Shown: piece by piece, positions 24,737-32,297 of the stretch
How the letters are laid out: each line of letters opens with the position of its first letter
Position numbering within the stretch: the stretch's first letter is position 1
Assembly (NCBI GenBank): GCA_035573895.1
Contig: DATLZR010000061.1
Coordinates: 1 to 32,297, forward strand
Origin: Blastocatellia bacterium
GTDB taxonomy: Bacteria; Acidobacteriota; Blastocatellia; HR10
Length of the DNA: 32,297 nt
Reading direction: 5' to 3'
Program-made: the position numbers and the translations under genes
The notes under the pieces: generated by a model
What the model was told of the DNA's origin: nothing
The model's input: only the letters and a program-made list of their open reading frames with translations
Databases searched by the model: none

Positions 24737-26479
24737 ATGATTAACCGAGCACTCGTAGAATGGATCGAGGAGGTAGCGAAACTGACTACGCCCGAGCGCA
24801 TTCACTGGTGCGACGGATCGGAGGCGGAAAATGAAGACCTCATCCGGCTCATGTGTAACGACGGCACACTCATCCCGCTGAATCAGCAGAAATACCCCAA
24901 CTGTTATCTTCATCGCAGCCACCCAAACGATGTCGCTCGCACCGAGCACCTCACCTTCATCTGCACGCCGAACCGTGACGACGCCGGTCCGACCAATAAC
25001 TGGATGTCGCCCGAAGAGACGCGCGACCGTGTGGGTCGGCTCTACATGGGGTGCATGAAAGGGCGAACGATGTACGTTATTCCTTATCTCATGGGTCCGC
25101 CGGGATCACCTTTCAGTGAGGTCGGCGTGGAAGTCACCGACAGTCCTTACGTCGTGGCCAACATGCGGATCATGACGCGTATGGGAAAAGTCGCGTTAGA
25201 GCATCTTGGCCCGTCCGACCATTTTGTCCGAGGGCTCCACTCGCTCGGCGATTTGAGCCCGGAACGACGCTACATCTGCCACTTTCCCGAAGAGCGAATG
25301 ATCTGGAGCATCGGGTCGGGATACGGAGGCAATGCGCTGCTCGGCAAAAAATGTCACTCGCTGCGGATCGCCAGCGTTGAAGCGCGGGACGAAGGCTGGC
25401 TGGCTGAGCACATGCTGATTGTGGGAATCGAAGACCCTGAGGGAAACGTCACCTATATCGCCGGCGCATTTCCCAGTGCCTGCGGCAAGACCAATCTGGC
25501 GATGCTCATTCCGCCCGAGGCGATGAAAGGTTACAAGGTGTGGACCGTCGGCGATGACATCGCCTGGATGCGGATTGGCCCCGACGGTCGGCTATGGGCC
25601 ATCAATCCGGAGAGCGGATTTTTCGGCGTCGCTCCGGGAACGAGCTGGAAGACCAATCCAAACGCAATGGTGGCGCTGTCGCGCAATTCGATCTTCACCA
25701 ACGTGGCACTCACCATGGAGGGAACGCCGTGGTGGGAAGGAATGGGCGAGCCTCCAGCAGAAGCCTATGACTGGCAGGGTCGGCTCTGGCGGCCCGGCAG
25801 TAAGGAAAAGGCCGCCCATCCGAATGCACGTTACACGGCTCCGGCGCGTCAGTGCCCTTCGATCTCGCCATACTGGGAGGATCCTCACGGCGTGCCGATC
25901 TCGGCGATAATTTTTGGCGGACGTCGGGCGCGCGTGGCCCCTTTGGTCTACGAGGCTTTCAGTTGGCAGCATGGCGTCTTCGTCGGTGCCAGCATGGCCT
26001 CGGAAACCACCGCTGCGGCCACCGGCGCAGTCGGCGTCGTCCGACGCGATCCGATGGCCATGCTTCCATTTTGCGGCTACAACATGGCTGATTATTTTCG
26101 TCACTGGCTGGAAATCGGTGCGCGCTGCCCGCACCCGCCGAAAATTTTTCACGTCAACTGGTTCCGGACCGACGACGAGGGGAATTTTCTCTGGCCAGGA
26201 TTTGGCGAGAATCTGCGCGTGCTCAAGTGGATCGTGGATCGCGTCAACGGGCGAAGTGAAGCCACTGAGACGCCGATCGGATTAGTCCCTGCGCCGACGG
26301 CTCTGGACCTGGAAGGACTTGCCCTGTCGGCGGAAACGCTGCACCAGCTCCTGCAGGTGGATCGCGGTGCCTGGCGAGAAGAAGCCGATGCCATTGCCGC
26401 CTTTTTCCGCCAGTTCGGTGACCGCTTGCCAGAACCCCTGTGGGAGGAGCACCGCCAGCTCCTTGCGCGCCTCGGCTAG
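24737..26479 (+). CDS. pckG: phosphoenolpyruvate carboxykinase (GTP)
   Basis: Cytoplasmic enzyme, oxaloacetate + GTP to PEP + GDP + CO2, the entry step of gluconeogenesis. 580 residues, close to the usual 590-620 of the GTP-dependent type. The phosphate-binding loop is FPSACGKTNLA with the reactive cysteine near residue 248, the hallmark of the GTP family (ATP enzymes have GxxGxGKT without it). GDDIAWMRIGPDG gives the second kinase motif and metal-binding acidic residues, and NPESGFFGVAPGT and FGGRRA are typical active-site loops. GGGAGG at 24725-24730 fixes the start. It is monocistronic, with 510 bp of spacer behind it. Presence beside a sugar-uptake operon may be coincidence, though the two are opposite directions of carbon flow. 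Confidence 0.97.
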   Translation: MINRALVEWIEEVAKLTTPERIHWCDGSEAENEDLIRLMCNDGTLIPLNQQKYPNCYLHRSHPNDVARTEHLTFICTPNRDDAGPTNNWMSPEETRDRVGRLYMGCMKGRTMYVIPYLMGPPGSPFSEVGVEVTDSPYVVANMRIMTRMGKVALEHLGPSDHFVRGLHSLGDLSPERRYICHFPEERMIWSIGSGYGGNALLGKKCHSLRIASVEARDEGWLAEHMLIVGIEDPEGNVTYIAGAFPSACGKTNLAMLIPPEAMKGYKVWTVGDDIAWMRIGPDGRLWAINPESGFFGVAPGTSWKTNPNAMVALSRNSIFTNVALTMEGTPWWEGMGEPPAEAYDWQGRLWRPGSKEKAAHPNARYTAPARQCPSISPYWEDPHGVPISAIIFGGRRARVAPLVYEAFSWQHGVFVGASMASETTAAATGAVGVVRRDPMAMLPFCGYNMADYFRHWLEIGARCPHPPKIFHVNWFRTDDEGNFLWPGFGENLRVLKWIVDRVNGRSEATETPIGLVPAPTALDLEGLALSAETLHQLLQVDRGAWREEADAIAAFFRQFGDRLPEPLWEEHRQLLARLG

Positions 26480-26989
26480 GATATCGAGGTCTGCCGATGG
26501 GTAGAGCGTCAACCATCTTCGCCCTGTGTATTCACAGCGGCGCCTGCATGATGTGGCGCTACACACGGTGTCCTCCCCCCGAGGCCGTCGGTACGAAATG
26601 GAGCGATACACCCGGAATCACACCTTGACAGTAATCAAGGTGAGGGTGAACAGGCGAAGAACTCATTGCGCAAAAAGCAGAGCAAGGGCGGGCCGATTGC
26701 CCGTTGTCGCCAGAACCAACCATAAGCTACGCCGAAGAAGGAGAACTCATCGGTTGGATATCGGCAAGCTAAAGCACTTGTGGTTTGGACATCTCACGGA
26801 GTTCAATCTTATGACGTTGACTGCCGCCAAGGGCGTAAGGCAAGCCGGACTTGACATTTCGCTCCATTATTCCGAAAATAGGCGAGAAACGTGCATGAAT
26901 AATCAGAGTTTGCTCAAAAATGTGAGTAGATACTTCGAAATCGCTCAGAAAGCGGCAGTCAGCGGATCTTTGCCACAGGAGAACGGACG
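26480..26989. other. spacer with candidate sugar-operon promoter
   Basis: No gene. The 162-codon frame over this region runs into the symporter gene out of frame, has no ribosome binding site, and is Arg-rich in a way typical of noncoding reads. Two TTGACA boxes occur: 26625-26630, with no -10 at the right distance, and 26851-26856, with AAAATA at 26875-26880 after 18 bp. The second may be the promoter of the sugar operon, leaving a leader of about 100 bases. Confidence 0.4.
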
Positions 26990-28753
26990 ATGGCCTTACT
27001 GGACTGGTTGGTGATTGCCGCTTACTTTGGTGTCGTTCTGGGGCTGGCCTGGTGGGTGATCCGCCGGGGTCGAGAGACGGCCGATGACTACTTTCTGGCC
27101 AGCCGGAATTTGAGCTGGTTCATCATCGGGGCTTCGATCTTTGCGTCAAACATCGGATCGGAGCATCTGGTCGGGCTCGCCGGAGCGGGAGCGACAAGCG
27201 GTGTGGCGCTGGCCCACTATGAGCTTCATGCCTGGTGTTTGCTCGTGCTGGCCTGGGTGTTGGTTCCGTTTTATATTCGCTCGCGCGTCTTCACCATGCC
27301 GGAGTTTCTGGAGAAACGGTTCTCACCGACGGCTCGATGGGTGCTTTCGATCATCTCACTCGTCGCGTATGTTCTCACCAAGATCGCCGTGGGCATTTTT
27401 GCCGGTGGAGTTGTCTTCAGCACGTTGTTGCCGGAGATAGAACTCCGCCTGGGCGGATGGACGTTCAACAGTTTCTGGGTGGGATCGTTTTTGGTCGTGA
27501 TTCTGACGGGCATTTACACAGTGCTGGGTGGATTGCGAGCCGTCGCCTATACCGAAGCGTTACAAACGATCATATTCGTTGCGGGGTCGGCAACGTTGAC
27601 CATATTTGGATTGATGAAACTCGGTGGCTGGTCGGAATTGCGGGCGGCGCTCGATCCCGACCTGTTCAACCTGTGGAAGCCGCTGGTTCCGCCGGGAGTG
27701 GAGGCGACCTGGGAACCGGTGAAGGAGCCGGGACGGATGGCCTGGTATTTCAACGATAATTTCCCTTGGGTGGGGATGCTCTTCTGTGCCCCGATTATCG
27801 GATTGTGGTACTGGTGCACGGATCAATACATCGTGCAGCGGGCGCTCGGTGCCCCGAATGAACGGGAAGCACGGCGCGGTAGCATCTGCGCGGCTTTTTT
27901 GAAGTTGCTGCCGGTGTTCATCTTCATTATTCCCGGCATGATCTGGCTGGCGCTGGCCAAGACGGGTCGGGTTCCCGAATTCGCCTCAATGGTTGATGGC
28001 AACGGCAATCCCGTCAACGAGTACGCTCAGGCGGCGTTTCCCCTGATGGTCAAATATGTTCTCCCGACGGGCGTGCGGGGGCTCGTCGTCGCGGGACTGT
28101 TAGCGGCGCTGATGAGTTCGCTCGCTGGCGTCTTCAATGCGAGTTCGACGCTCTTCACCATTGACCTTTATCAAAAGCTCCGTCCGACGGCATCGCAGCA
28201 ACAACTGGTGTGGGTGGGCCGCGTGGCCACGGCGATCATGGTTTTGATCGGCCTCGTCTGGATTCCCGTCATTCAAGGGGCGAAGGGGTTATACGTTTAT
28301 TTGCAAGGCGTCCAGGCTTATCTCGCGCCGCCGATCTTCGTGGTTTTCTTTTTCGGTGTTTTCATGAAGCGGCTTAACGGCGCCGGGTGTCTGGCTGCTT
28401 TGATCGTCGGATTCTTCCTCGGAATTTTTCGTCTCATCGTGGACACGCCGGTGAGTTTGAAGCTTGCCGGATTCGAACAGGGGTACCCGGAAGGATCTTT
28501 CTTCTGGTTCGTCAACAACATTTATTTCCAGTACTACAGCCTCTTCATCTTTCTGGTGTCTGTTGCCGTCATGATCGGTGTGAGCTATCTCACCAAGCCG
28601 CCCGCGCCGGAGCGGATCATCGGCCTCACCTATGCGACGCTCACGGAGGAACACAAGCGGGAATCTCGGATGAGCTGGAATCATTGGGATGTGATTAGCT
28701 CCGTTGTGGTGCTGCTGTTCATCCTGGCCGCCTATCTCTATTTCACCGGGTAA
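26990..28753 (+). CDS. sodium/sugar symporter of the SSS family (SGLT type)
   Basis: A 587-residue inner-membrane Na+-coupled solute importer with about 14 helices. The N-terminal DYFLASRNLSWFIIGASIFASNIGSEHLVGLAGAG matches the SGLT branch pattern, including the first helix that holds the sodium site, and ADDY / MPEFLEKRF / GGLRAVAYTE / WCTDQYIVQRALGAPNEREARRG are the landmarks known from the Vibrio galactose transporter. ATG 26990 follows AGGAGA. It is followed 67 bp later by galT and then by an IMPase-like protein and a GHMP kinase, so galactose or a related sugar is the likely substrate. Na+ coupling is inferred from family membership. Confidence 0.93.
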   Translation: MALLDWLVIAAYFGVVLGLAWWVIRRGRETADDYFLASRNLSWFIIGASIFASNIGSEHLVGLAGAGATSGVALAHYELHAWCLLVLAWVLVPFYIRSRVFTMPEFLEKRFSPTARWVLSIISLVAYVLTKIAVGIFAGGVVFSTLLPEIELRLGGWTFNSFWVGSFLVVILTGIYTVLGGLRAVAYTEALQTIIFVAGSATLTIFGLMKLGGWSELRAALDPDLFNLWKPLVPPGVEATWEPVKEPGRMAWYFNDNFPWVGMLFCAPIIGLWYWCTDQYIVQRALGAPNEREARRGSICAAFLKLLPVFIFIIPGMIWLALAKTGRVPEFASMVDGNGNPVNEYAQAAFPLMVKYVLPTGVRGLVVAGLLAALMSSLAGVFNASSTLFTIDLYQKLRPTASQQQLVWVGRVATAIMVLIGLVWIPVIQGAKGLYVYLQGVQAYLAPPIFVVFFFGVFMKRLNGAGCLAALIVGFFLGIFRLIVDTPVSLKLAGFEQGYPEGSFFWFVNNIYFQYYSLFIFLVSVAVMIGVSYLTKPPAPERIIGLTYATLTEEHKRESRMSWNHWDVISSVVVLLFILAAYLYFTG

Positions 28754-28820
28754 GGGGCGCGGGGGGACGGCGAGAAGGTTAAAAAAGGGGGAACACGGTT
28801 GGTAGGAGGAGTCGTCAGCC

Positions 28821-29927
28821 ATGCAGAAAAGGCTTGTCGTTGAGTCTCCCCGTCAGCGCGAAACAAGGACGAGGAATGTCTCCGGAGTGTGGGAGGAACG
28901 CTGGCATCCGCTGCGTCAGGAGTGGGTCATTGTGGCCGCGCATCGTCAGGATCGTCCCTGGCAGGGAGAGACCGTGCCGACAGAGCCGAATTCCCTGCCC
29001 GACTATGTCCCCGACTGCTACATGTGTCCGGGCAACGTTCGGGCCAGCGGAGCCCGCAATCCTCGCTATCAGCAGACCTTCGTCTTCGACAATGATTTTC
29101 CCTGTGTGGGATGGGACGCACCGGAGGTGCTGGAACATCCGCCGGGAATCTATCGGAATCGTCCGGCGCGAGGGAGGGCTCGCGTCGTGTGCTATAGCCC
29201 CAAACACAACGTGACACTGGCCGAGCTGGAGGTGGCCGACATTGTGAATCTCCTCGCGGTGTGGAAGGATCAGTATCTCGAACTCGGCCAGCATCCGGAG
29301 GTCGCTCACGTCCTTATCTTTGAAAACAAGGGAGAGGTTGTCGGCGTCTCGAACCCTCATCCGCACTGCCAGATTTACGCGACCAATTTCGTCTTCAAAT
29401 ATATAGAAACCGAGGTGCAGGCCAGCCAGCAGCACTTGCGGGAGACCGGCCGCATCCTCTTTCAGGATATTCTGGCGGCGGAGCGTCAGGATGGGCGGCG
29501 CATTCTCTGCGAGAACGACACGGCCATTGCCTTTGTTCCCTATTTTGCCCGTTATGCCTACGAGGTCTTTGTAGCTCCTAAAGCGACGCATCCCAGCCTG
29601 GCGTCGCTTCCGGCCGAGCAGATGCACGATCTGGCCGACGTGCTCAAGCGCGTGCTCGTCAAGTTCGACAACCTCTGGCAGATGCCGTTCCCTTATGTGA
29701 TGGTGTTGCATCAGGCTCCGACCGATGGAGGAGACTACAGCAGTTTTCACTTCCACATCGAGTTTCATCCTCCGCTGCGCAAGCCGAATCTGTTGAAGTA
29801 TCTGGCAGGCCCGGAGATCGGCGGCGGGAACTTTCTGAGCGACACCTCGCCTGAGGAGAAAGCCGCGGAACTGCGCCGCCAGCCGGATGTGCACTACAAG
29901 CAGCGCAGCAAGGAGACGCATGCGTGA
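28821..29927 (+). CDS. galT: UDP-glucose--hexose-1-phosphate uridylyltransferase
   Basis: The Leloir-pathway enzyme that exchanges galactose-1-phosphate and UDP-glucose. 368 residues, normal length. The catalytic HPHCQ (about 179-184, in [11 protein letters not shown]) carries the nucleophilic histidine. CYMCPGN (about 69-75) supplies the first cysteine pair of the structural metal site, and [10 protein letters not shown] (about 311-320) supplies histidines near the C-terminus. The N-terminus starts with a 35-residue extension before [29 protein letters not shown] at 28804-28811 precedes the ATG. It overlaps the IMPase-like gene by 4 bases (GTGA). It lies between the sugar importer and a sugar 1-kinase, as expected for a galactose-type pathway; no galE is present in the window. 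Confidence 0.95.
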   Translation: MQKRLVVESPRQRETRTRNVSGVWEERWHPLRQEWVIVAAHRQDRPWQGETVPTEPNSLPDYVPDCYMCPGNVRASGARNPRYQQTFVFDNDFPCVGWDAPEVLEHPPGIYRNRPARGRARVVCYSPKHNVTLAELEVADIVNLLAVWKDQYLELGQHPEVAHVLIFENKGEVVGVSNPHPHCQIYATNFVFKYIETEVQASQQHLRETGRILFQDILAAERQDGRRILCENDTAIAFVPYFARYAYEVFVAPKATHPSLASLPAEQMHDLADVLKRVLVKFDNLWQMPFPYVMVLHQAPTDGGDYSSFHFHIEFHPPLRKPNLLKYLAGPEIGGGNFLSDTSPEEKAAELRRQPDVHYKQRSKETHA

Positions 29928-30934
29928 ACGGCAGCGTCGCGGAATTGCTCGAACCCCTGCTTCGCCTTCATGAGGAGATTCGACAGGCCGTCGTCGCGGC
30001 CTGCGAGCGACATGCTCCTGAAGAATTAGCCGACATCGCCGAGGACGATGTCGGAGATACGATCTATGTCGTTGATCGGGTCGGGGAAGATGTGCTGGTG
30101 GATTTCCTCGAGCGGGAAATCGCCACAAGAGCCCCGATTGTCCTCATCGCGGAAGGACTCGCGGCAGGCCGCATGATCTTGCCCGAAGGAGCGGACGAAG
30201 CGGATGCCCGGTGGCGCATCATCGTTGACCCGATTGATGGCACGCGCGGGCTGATGTATCAGAAACGCAGTGCCTGGATTCTCACGGGGGTCGCTGCCAA
30301 TCGAGGACCGGAGACCGATCTTCAGGATATCGTCCTGGCCATTCAAACGGAGATCCCGTTGGTCAAGCAACACCTTTCCGATCAAGTCTGGGCCATTCGC
30401 GGTCAGGGTGTGTCCGCCCGACGGTGGAATCGTCTCACCGGCAGGAGCGAGCCGCTGCGCCTGCGCCCGTCACGGGCCCGCACGATCGCTCATGGCTTCG
30501 CTCAAATCTCCCGATTCTTTCCCGGAGCGCGAGCCCTGCTGGCGGCTCTCGATGATGAGATCGCCGAGGCCGCCGTCGGACCTGTTCAACCCGGCAAGGC
30601 GCTCTGTTTTGAGGATCAGTACATTTCGACCGGCGGGCAGCTTTACGAGCTGATGATCGGGCACGACCGCTTCACGGCCGATCTGCGGCCGGTAGTGGAT
30701 CGCTCGCCGTCTCGGAGCATCTGCTGTCATCCCTATGACATCTGCACCGAACTCATTGCCCGGGAACTTGGCGTTATTATCACCGATGTCCAGGGTAATC
30801 CCTTGCGAGCACCGCTTGCGGTGGAACCGGACATTGCCTGGATAGGCTATGCCAATGAGCACATCCGGGCCGAGATCGAGCCGTTGCTTCAGGCAGCGCT
30901 CCGGCGACGAGGATTCCTGCCAGAGGAACGATGA
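29924..30934 (+). CDS. inositol-monophosphatase-like protein
   Basis: A 336-residue protein, longer than the usual 270. The key motif DPIDGTRG (residues 102-109) identifies the lithium-sensitive phosphatase fold with its metal-binding aspartates. The upstream GEE motif is reduced to IAEG (Glu80), and the C-terminal WDxAA is replaced by PYDICTE, so it is a divergent member whose substrate may not be inositol phosphate. Start GTG 29924 overlaps the galT stop; AAGGAGA at 29910-29916 gives good spacing. Its location between galT and a GHMP sugar kinase suggests removal of phosphate from a sugar phosphate in this pathway, for example a salvage or regulatory role against sugar-phosphate stress. That function is inference. 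Confidence 0.85.
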   Translation: MNGSVAELLEPLLRLHEEIRQAVVAACERHAPEELADIAEDDVGDTIYVVDRVGEDVLVDFLEREIATRAPIVLIAEGLAAGRMILPEGADEADARWRIIVDPIDGTRGLMYQKRSAWILTGVAANRGPETDLQDIVLAIQTEIPLVKQHLSDQVWAIRGQGVSARRWNRLTGRSEPLRLRPSRARTIAHGFAQISRFFPGARALLAALDDEIAEAAVGPVQPGKALCFEDQYISTGGQLYELMIGHDRFTADLRPVVDRSPSRSICCHPYDICTELIARELGVIITDVQGNPLRAPLAVEPDIAWIGYANEHIRAEIEPLLQAALRRRGFLPEER

Positions 30935-30970
30935 AGGCGACCTGAGCCGCACCGCCAAAGGTCGCTCTGG

Positions 30971-32297
30971 ATGACGCGGATGGAATATCGAATCGTTCAC
31001 GGCGCGACGCACGGTTTGTCGGATGTGGTGAGGCTGATCGAGATGCTGAACATGCTCGGTCACCATCCGGTGGGCGAGGTTCGGCGGCTCTTTGATGGTC
31101 TCTCCGACATTGTCATCGCCCGAGCACCGGGCCGACTCGACGTTATGGGGGGCATCGCCGATTATTCCGGTTCCCTTGTGCTGCAACTTCCTCTGAGCCG
31201 GGCGACGCTCGTCGCGCTCCAGCGCGATCCCGAGCGCCGATTGACGATCGTCAGTCTGCGAGCGACGGGCGCAACCTCATTTACCATGCCGTTGAGTGAT
31301 TTTGAATCGGGGGCGGCTCCCATCGGCTACGACGCCGCCCGCGCCTATTTTCGGCGCGAACCGGACCAGCAGTGGGCCGCCTATTGTGCCGGAGCGTTCC
31401 TCGTCCTCATGCGCGAGCGGGGAGTCAGCTTCCCCGAAGGCGCTCGACTGCTCATCGTTTCGGATGTGCCCGAGGGGAAAGGCGTCAGTTCCTCGGCGGC
31501 TCTCGAAGTCGCAACCATGATGGCCATCGAAGCGGCCTTCGACATTTCGCTTCCACCGGAGGAGACGGCGCGACTTTGTCAAATCGTCGAGAACCGTGTC
31601 GTCGGCGCACCCTGCGGCATCATGGATCAGATGACGGCTGCTTGCGGGGAAGCCCATCGCCTGCTGGCATTGCTCTGCCAGCCGGCAGAGGTGAAGGGCC
31701 ACATCCCCATCCCTGACGAGATCACCTTCTGGGGAGTGGATTCCGGGATTCGCCATTCGGTCTCGGGAGCAGATTATACGTCGGTGCGCATCGGAGCCTT
31801 CATGGGGTATCGGGTGATCGCCGACCTGGCCGGTCTCACGTGCACCCTGGACGAGAGCGGAATCGTTCGGGTGCATGACCCGCGCTGGCGCGGATACCTG
31901 GCCAATATCACGCCCTCGGAGTTCGAGGAGTTTTACGCCGGGCGGGTGCCGGAGTCGCTCGTTGGTGCGGACTTCCTCAAGCGCTACGGGGGCACGACCG
32001 ATTCAGCGACGCGACCATCGCCGACAACACGCTATGCCGTGCGCACGCCGACGGCACACCCGATTTACGAGCATTTCCGCGTGCGCACTTTCGCCGAACT
32101 GCTCACAGATGTGACACCCACGCGACTGGAGCTGCTGGGCGAGTTGATGTATCAATCCCACGTCAGCTACGGGGCCTGCGGCCTGGGATCGGAGGGAACG
32201 GATCTGCTCGTTCATCTTGTGCGGCAGGCCGGTACTGCTCGTGGCCTTTACGGAGCCAAAATCACCGGCGGGGGCAGCGGAGGCACAGTGGCTGTAT
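30971..32297 (+). CDS. GHMP sugar kinase, plant L-arabinokinase-like (3' truncated)
   Basis: Open for 442 codons to the window end without a stop. It phosphorylates a sugar at C1 using ATP. GHMP motif 1 is APGRLDVMGGIADYSG (about 51-66), motif 2 PEGKGVSSSAA (about 167-177) is the ATP loop, and motif 3 ITGGGSGGTV lies at the very end. The first motif differs from true galactokinase, which has GRVNLIGEHxDYN, and instead resembles the C-terminal kinase domain of plant L-arabinokinase (ARA1), as do VENRVVGAPCGIMDQMTAACGEA, WGVDSGIRHSVSGADY and HPIYEHFRVRTF. The N-terminal glycosyltransferase-like half of the plant protein is absent. AAAGG at 30957-30961 precedes ATG 30971. It follows the IMPase-like gene by 36 bp. 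The likely substrate is galactose or arabinose; sequence alone does not decide. Confidence 0.88.
   Translation, partial: MTRMEYRIVHGATHGLSDVVRLIEMLNMLGHHPVGEVRRLFDGLSDIVIARAPGRLDVMGGIADYSGSLVLQLPLSRATLVALQRDPERRLTIVSLRATGATSFTMPLSDFESGAAPIGYDAARAYFRREPDQQWAAYCAGAFLVLMRERGVSFPEGARLLIVSDVPEGKGVSSSAALEVATMMAIEAAFDISLPPEETARLCQIVENRVVGAPCGIMDQMTAACGEAHRLLALLCQPAEVKGHIPIPDEITFWGVDSGIRHSVSGADYTSVRIGAFMGYRVIADLAGLTCTLDESGIVRVHDPRWRGYLANITPSEFEEFYAGRVPESLVGADFLKRYGGTTDSATRPSPTTRYAVRTPTAHPIYEHFRVRTFAELLTDVTPTRLELLGELMYQSHVSYGACGLGSEGTDLLVHLVRQAGTARGLYGAKITGGGSGGTVAV

Noticed and set aside
26526-27014. 162-codon plus-strand frame before the sugar symporter
   Set aside because: It ends inside the symporter gene in another frame, has a rare Arg-rich composition and no ribosome binding site.

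Overview
The window is 32.3 kb of moderately GC-rich chromosomal DNA from a Gram-negative-type heterotroph with a periplasm full of c-type cytochromes. An Acidobacteriota origin is my tentative reading. It rests on the mixture of a ferredoxin-fused metallo-beta-lactamase protein, a GTP-type PEP carboxykinase, GC-rich intergenic hairpin repeats and long decayed spacers. No rRNA, tRNA, intact insertion sequence or CRISPR array is visible.

Layout. (1) 0.4-2.2 kb: a small Cys-rich protein gene translationally coupled to histidine ammonia-lyase (hutH). (2) 2.5-4.8 kb, minus strand: an htpX-terC unit preceded by a promoter, a yybP-ykoY-type (Mn2+) riboswitch and an intrinsic terminator. (3) 5.1-13.4 kb, plus strand: the most coherent block. 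A membrane histidine kinase whose periplasmic domain carries two CxxCH haem-binding motifs overlaps an NtrC-type sigma54 activator. The next intergenic region has two identical 15-bp palindromes and a good -24/-12 promoter. Downstream lies a respiratory operon: pentahaem cytochrome c lipoprotein, monohaem cytochrome c, Rieske protein, fused b6/subunit IV-type cytochrome b and a membrane-anchored nonahaem cytochrome c. It reads as a self-contained, haem-sensing, sigma54-controlled quinol:cytochrome c oxidoreductase module. (4) 13.7-16.0 kb: a ferredoxin/metallo-beta-lactamase fusion and an MFS transporter. (5) 16.0-18.2 kb: a decayed spacer holding an FtsK N-terminal fragment and hairpins. (6) 18.2-20.8 kb, minus strand: a secreted lipid- or metal-independent unknown protein gene overlapping a PhoA-family alkaline phosphatase gene, with a possible Pho-box-like promoter and a 19-bp perfect inverted repeat just after the phosphatase. 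(7) 21.4-23.5 kb, minus strand: a HAD hydrolase and a DUF523-DUF1722 protein. (8) 24.7-26.5 kb: PEP carboxykinase. (9) 27.0-32.3 kb: a sugar operon with an SGLT-type sodium symporter, galT, an inositol-monophosphatase-like protein and a GHMP kinase that resembles the kinase domain of plant L-arabinokinase. The last gene runs off the window.

How it fits together: regions 3 and 9 are operons whose gene content states their job (respiratory electron transfer; galactose or related sugar uptake and Leloir-type activation). Region 2 links manganese sensing to a membrane protease and a TerC-family transporter. The remaining genes look like stand-alone housekeeping or scavenging functions.
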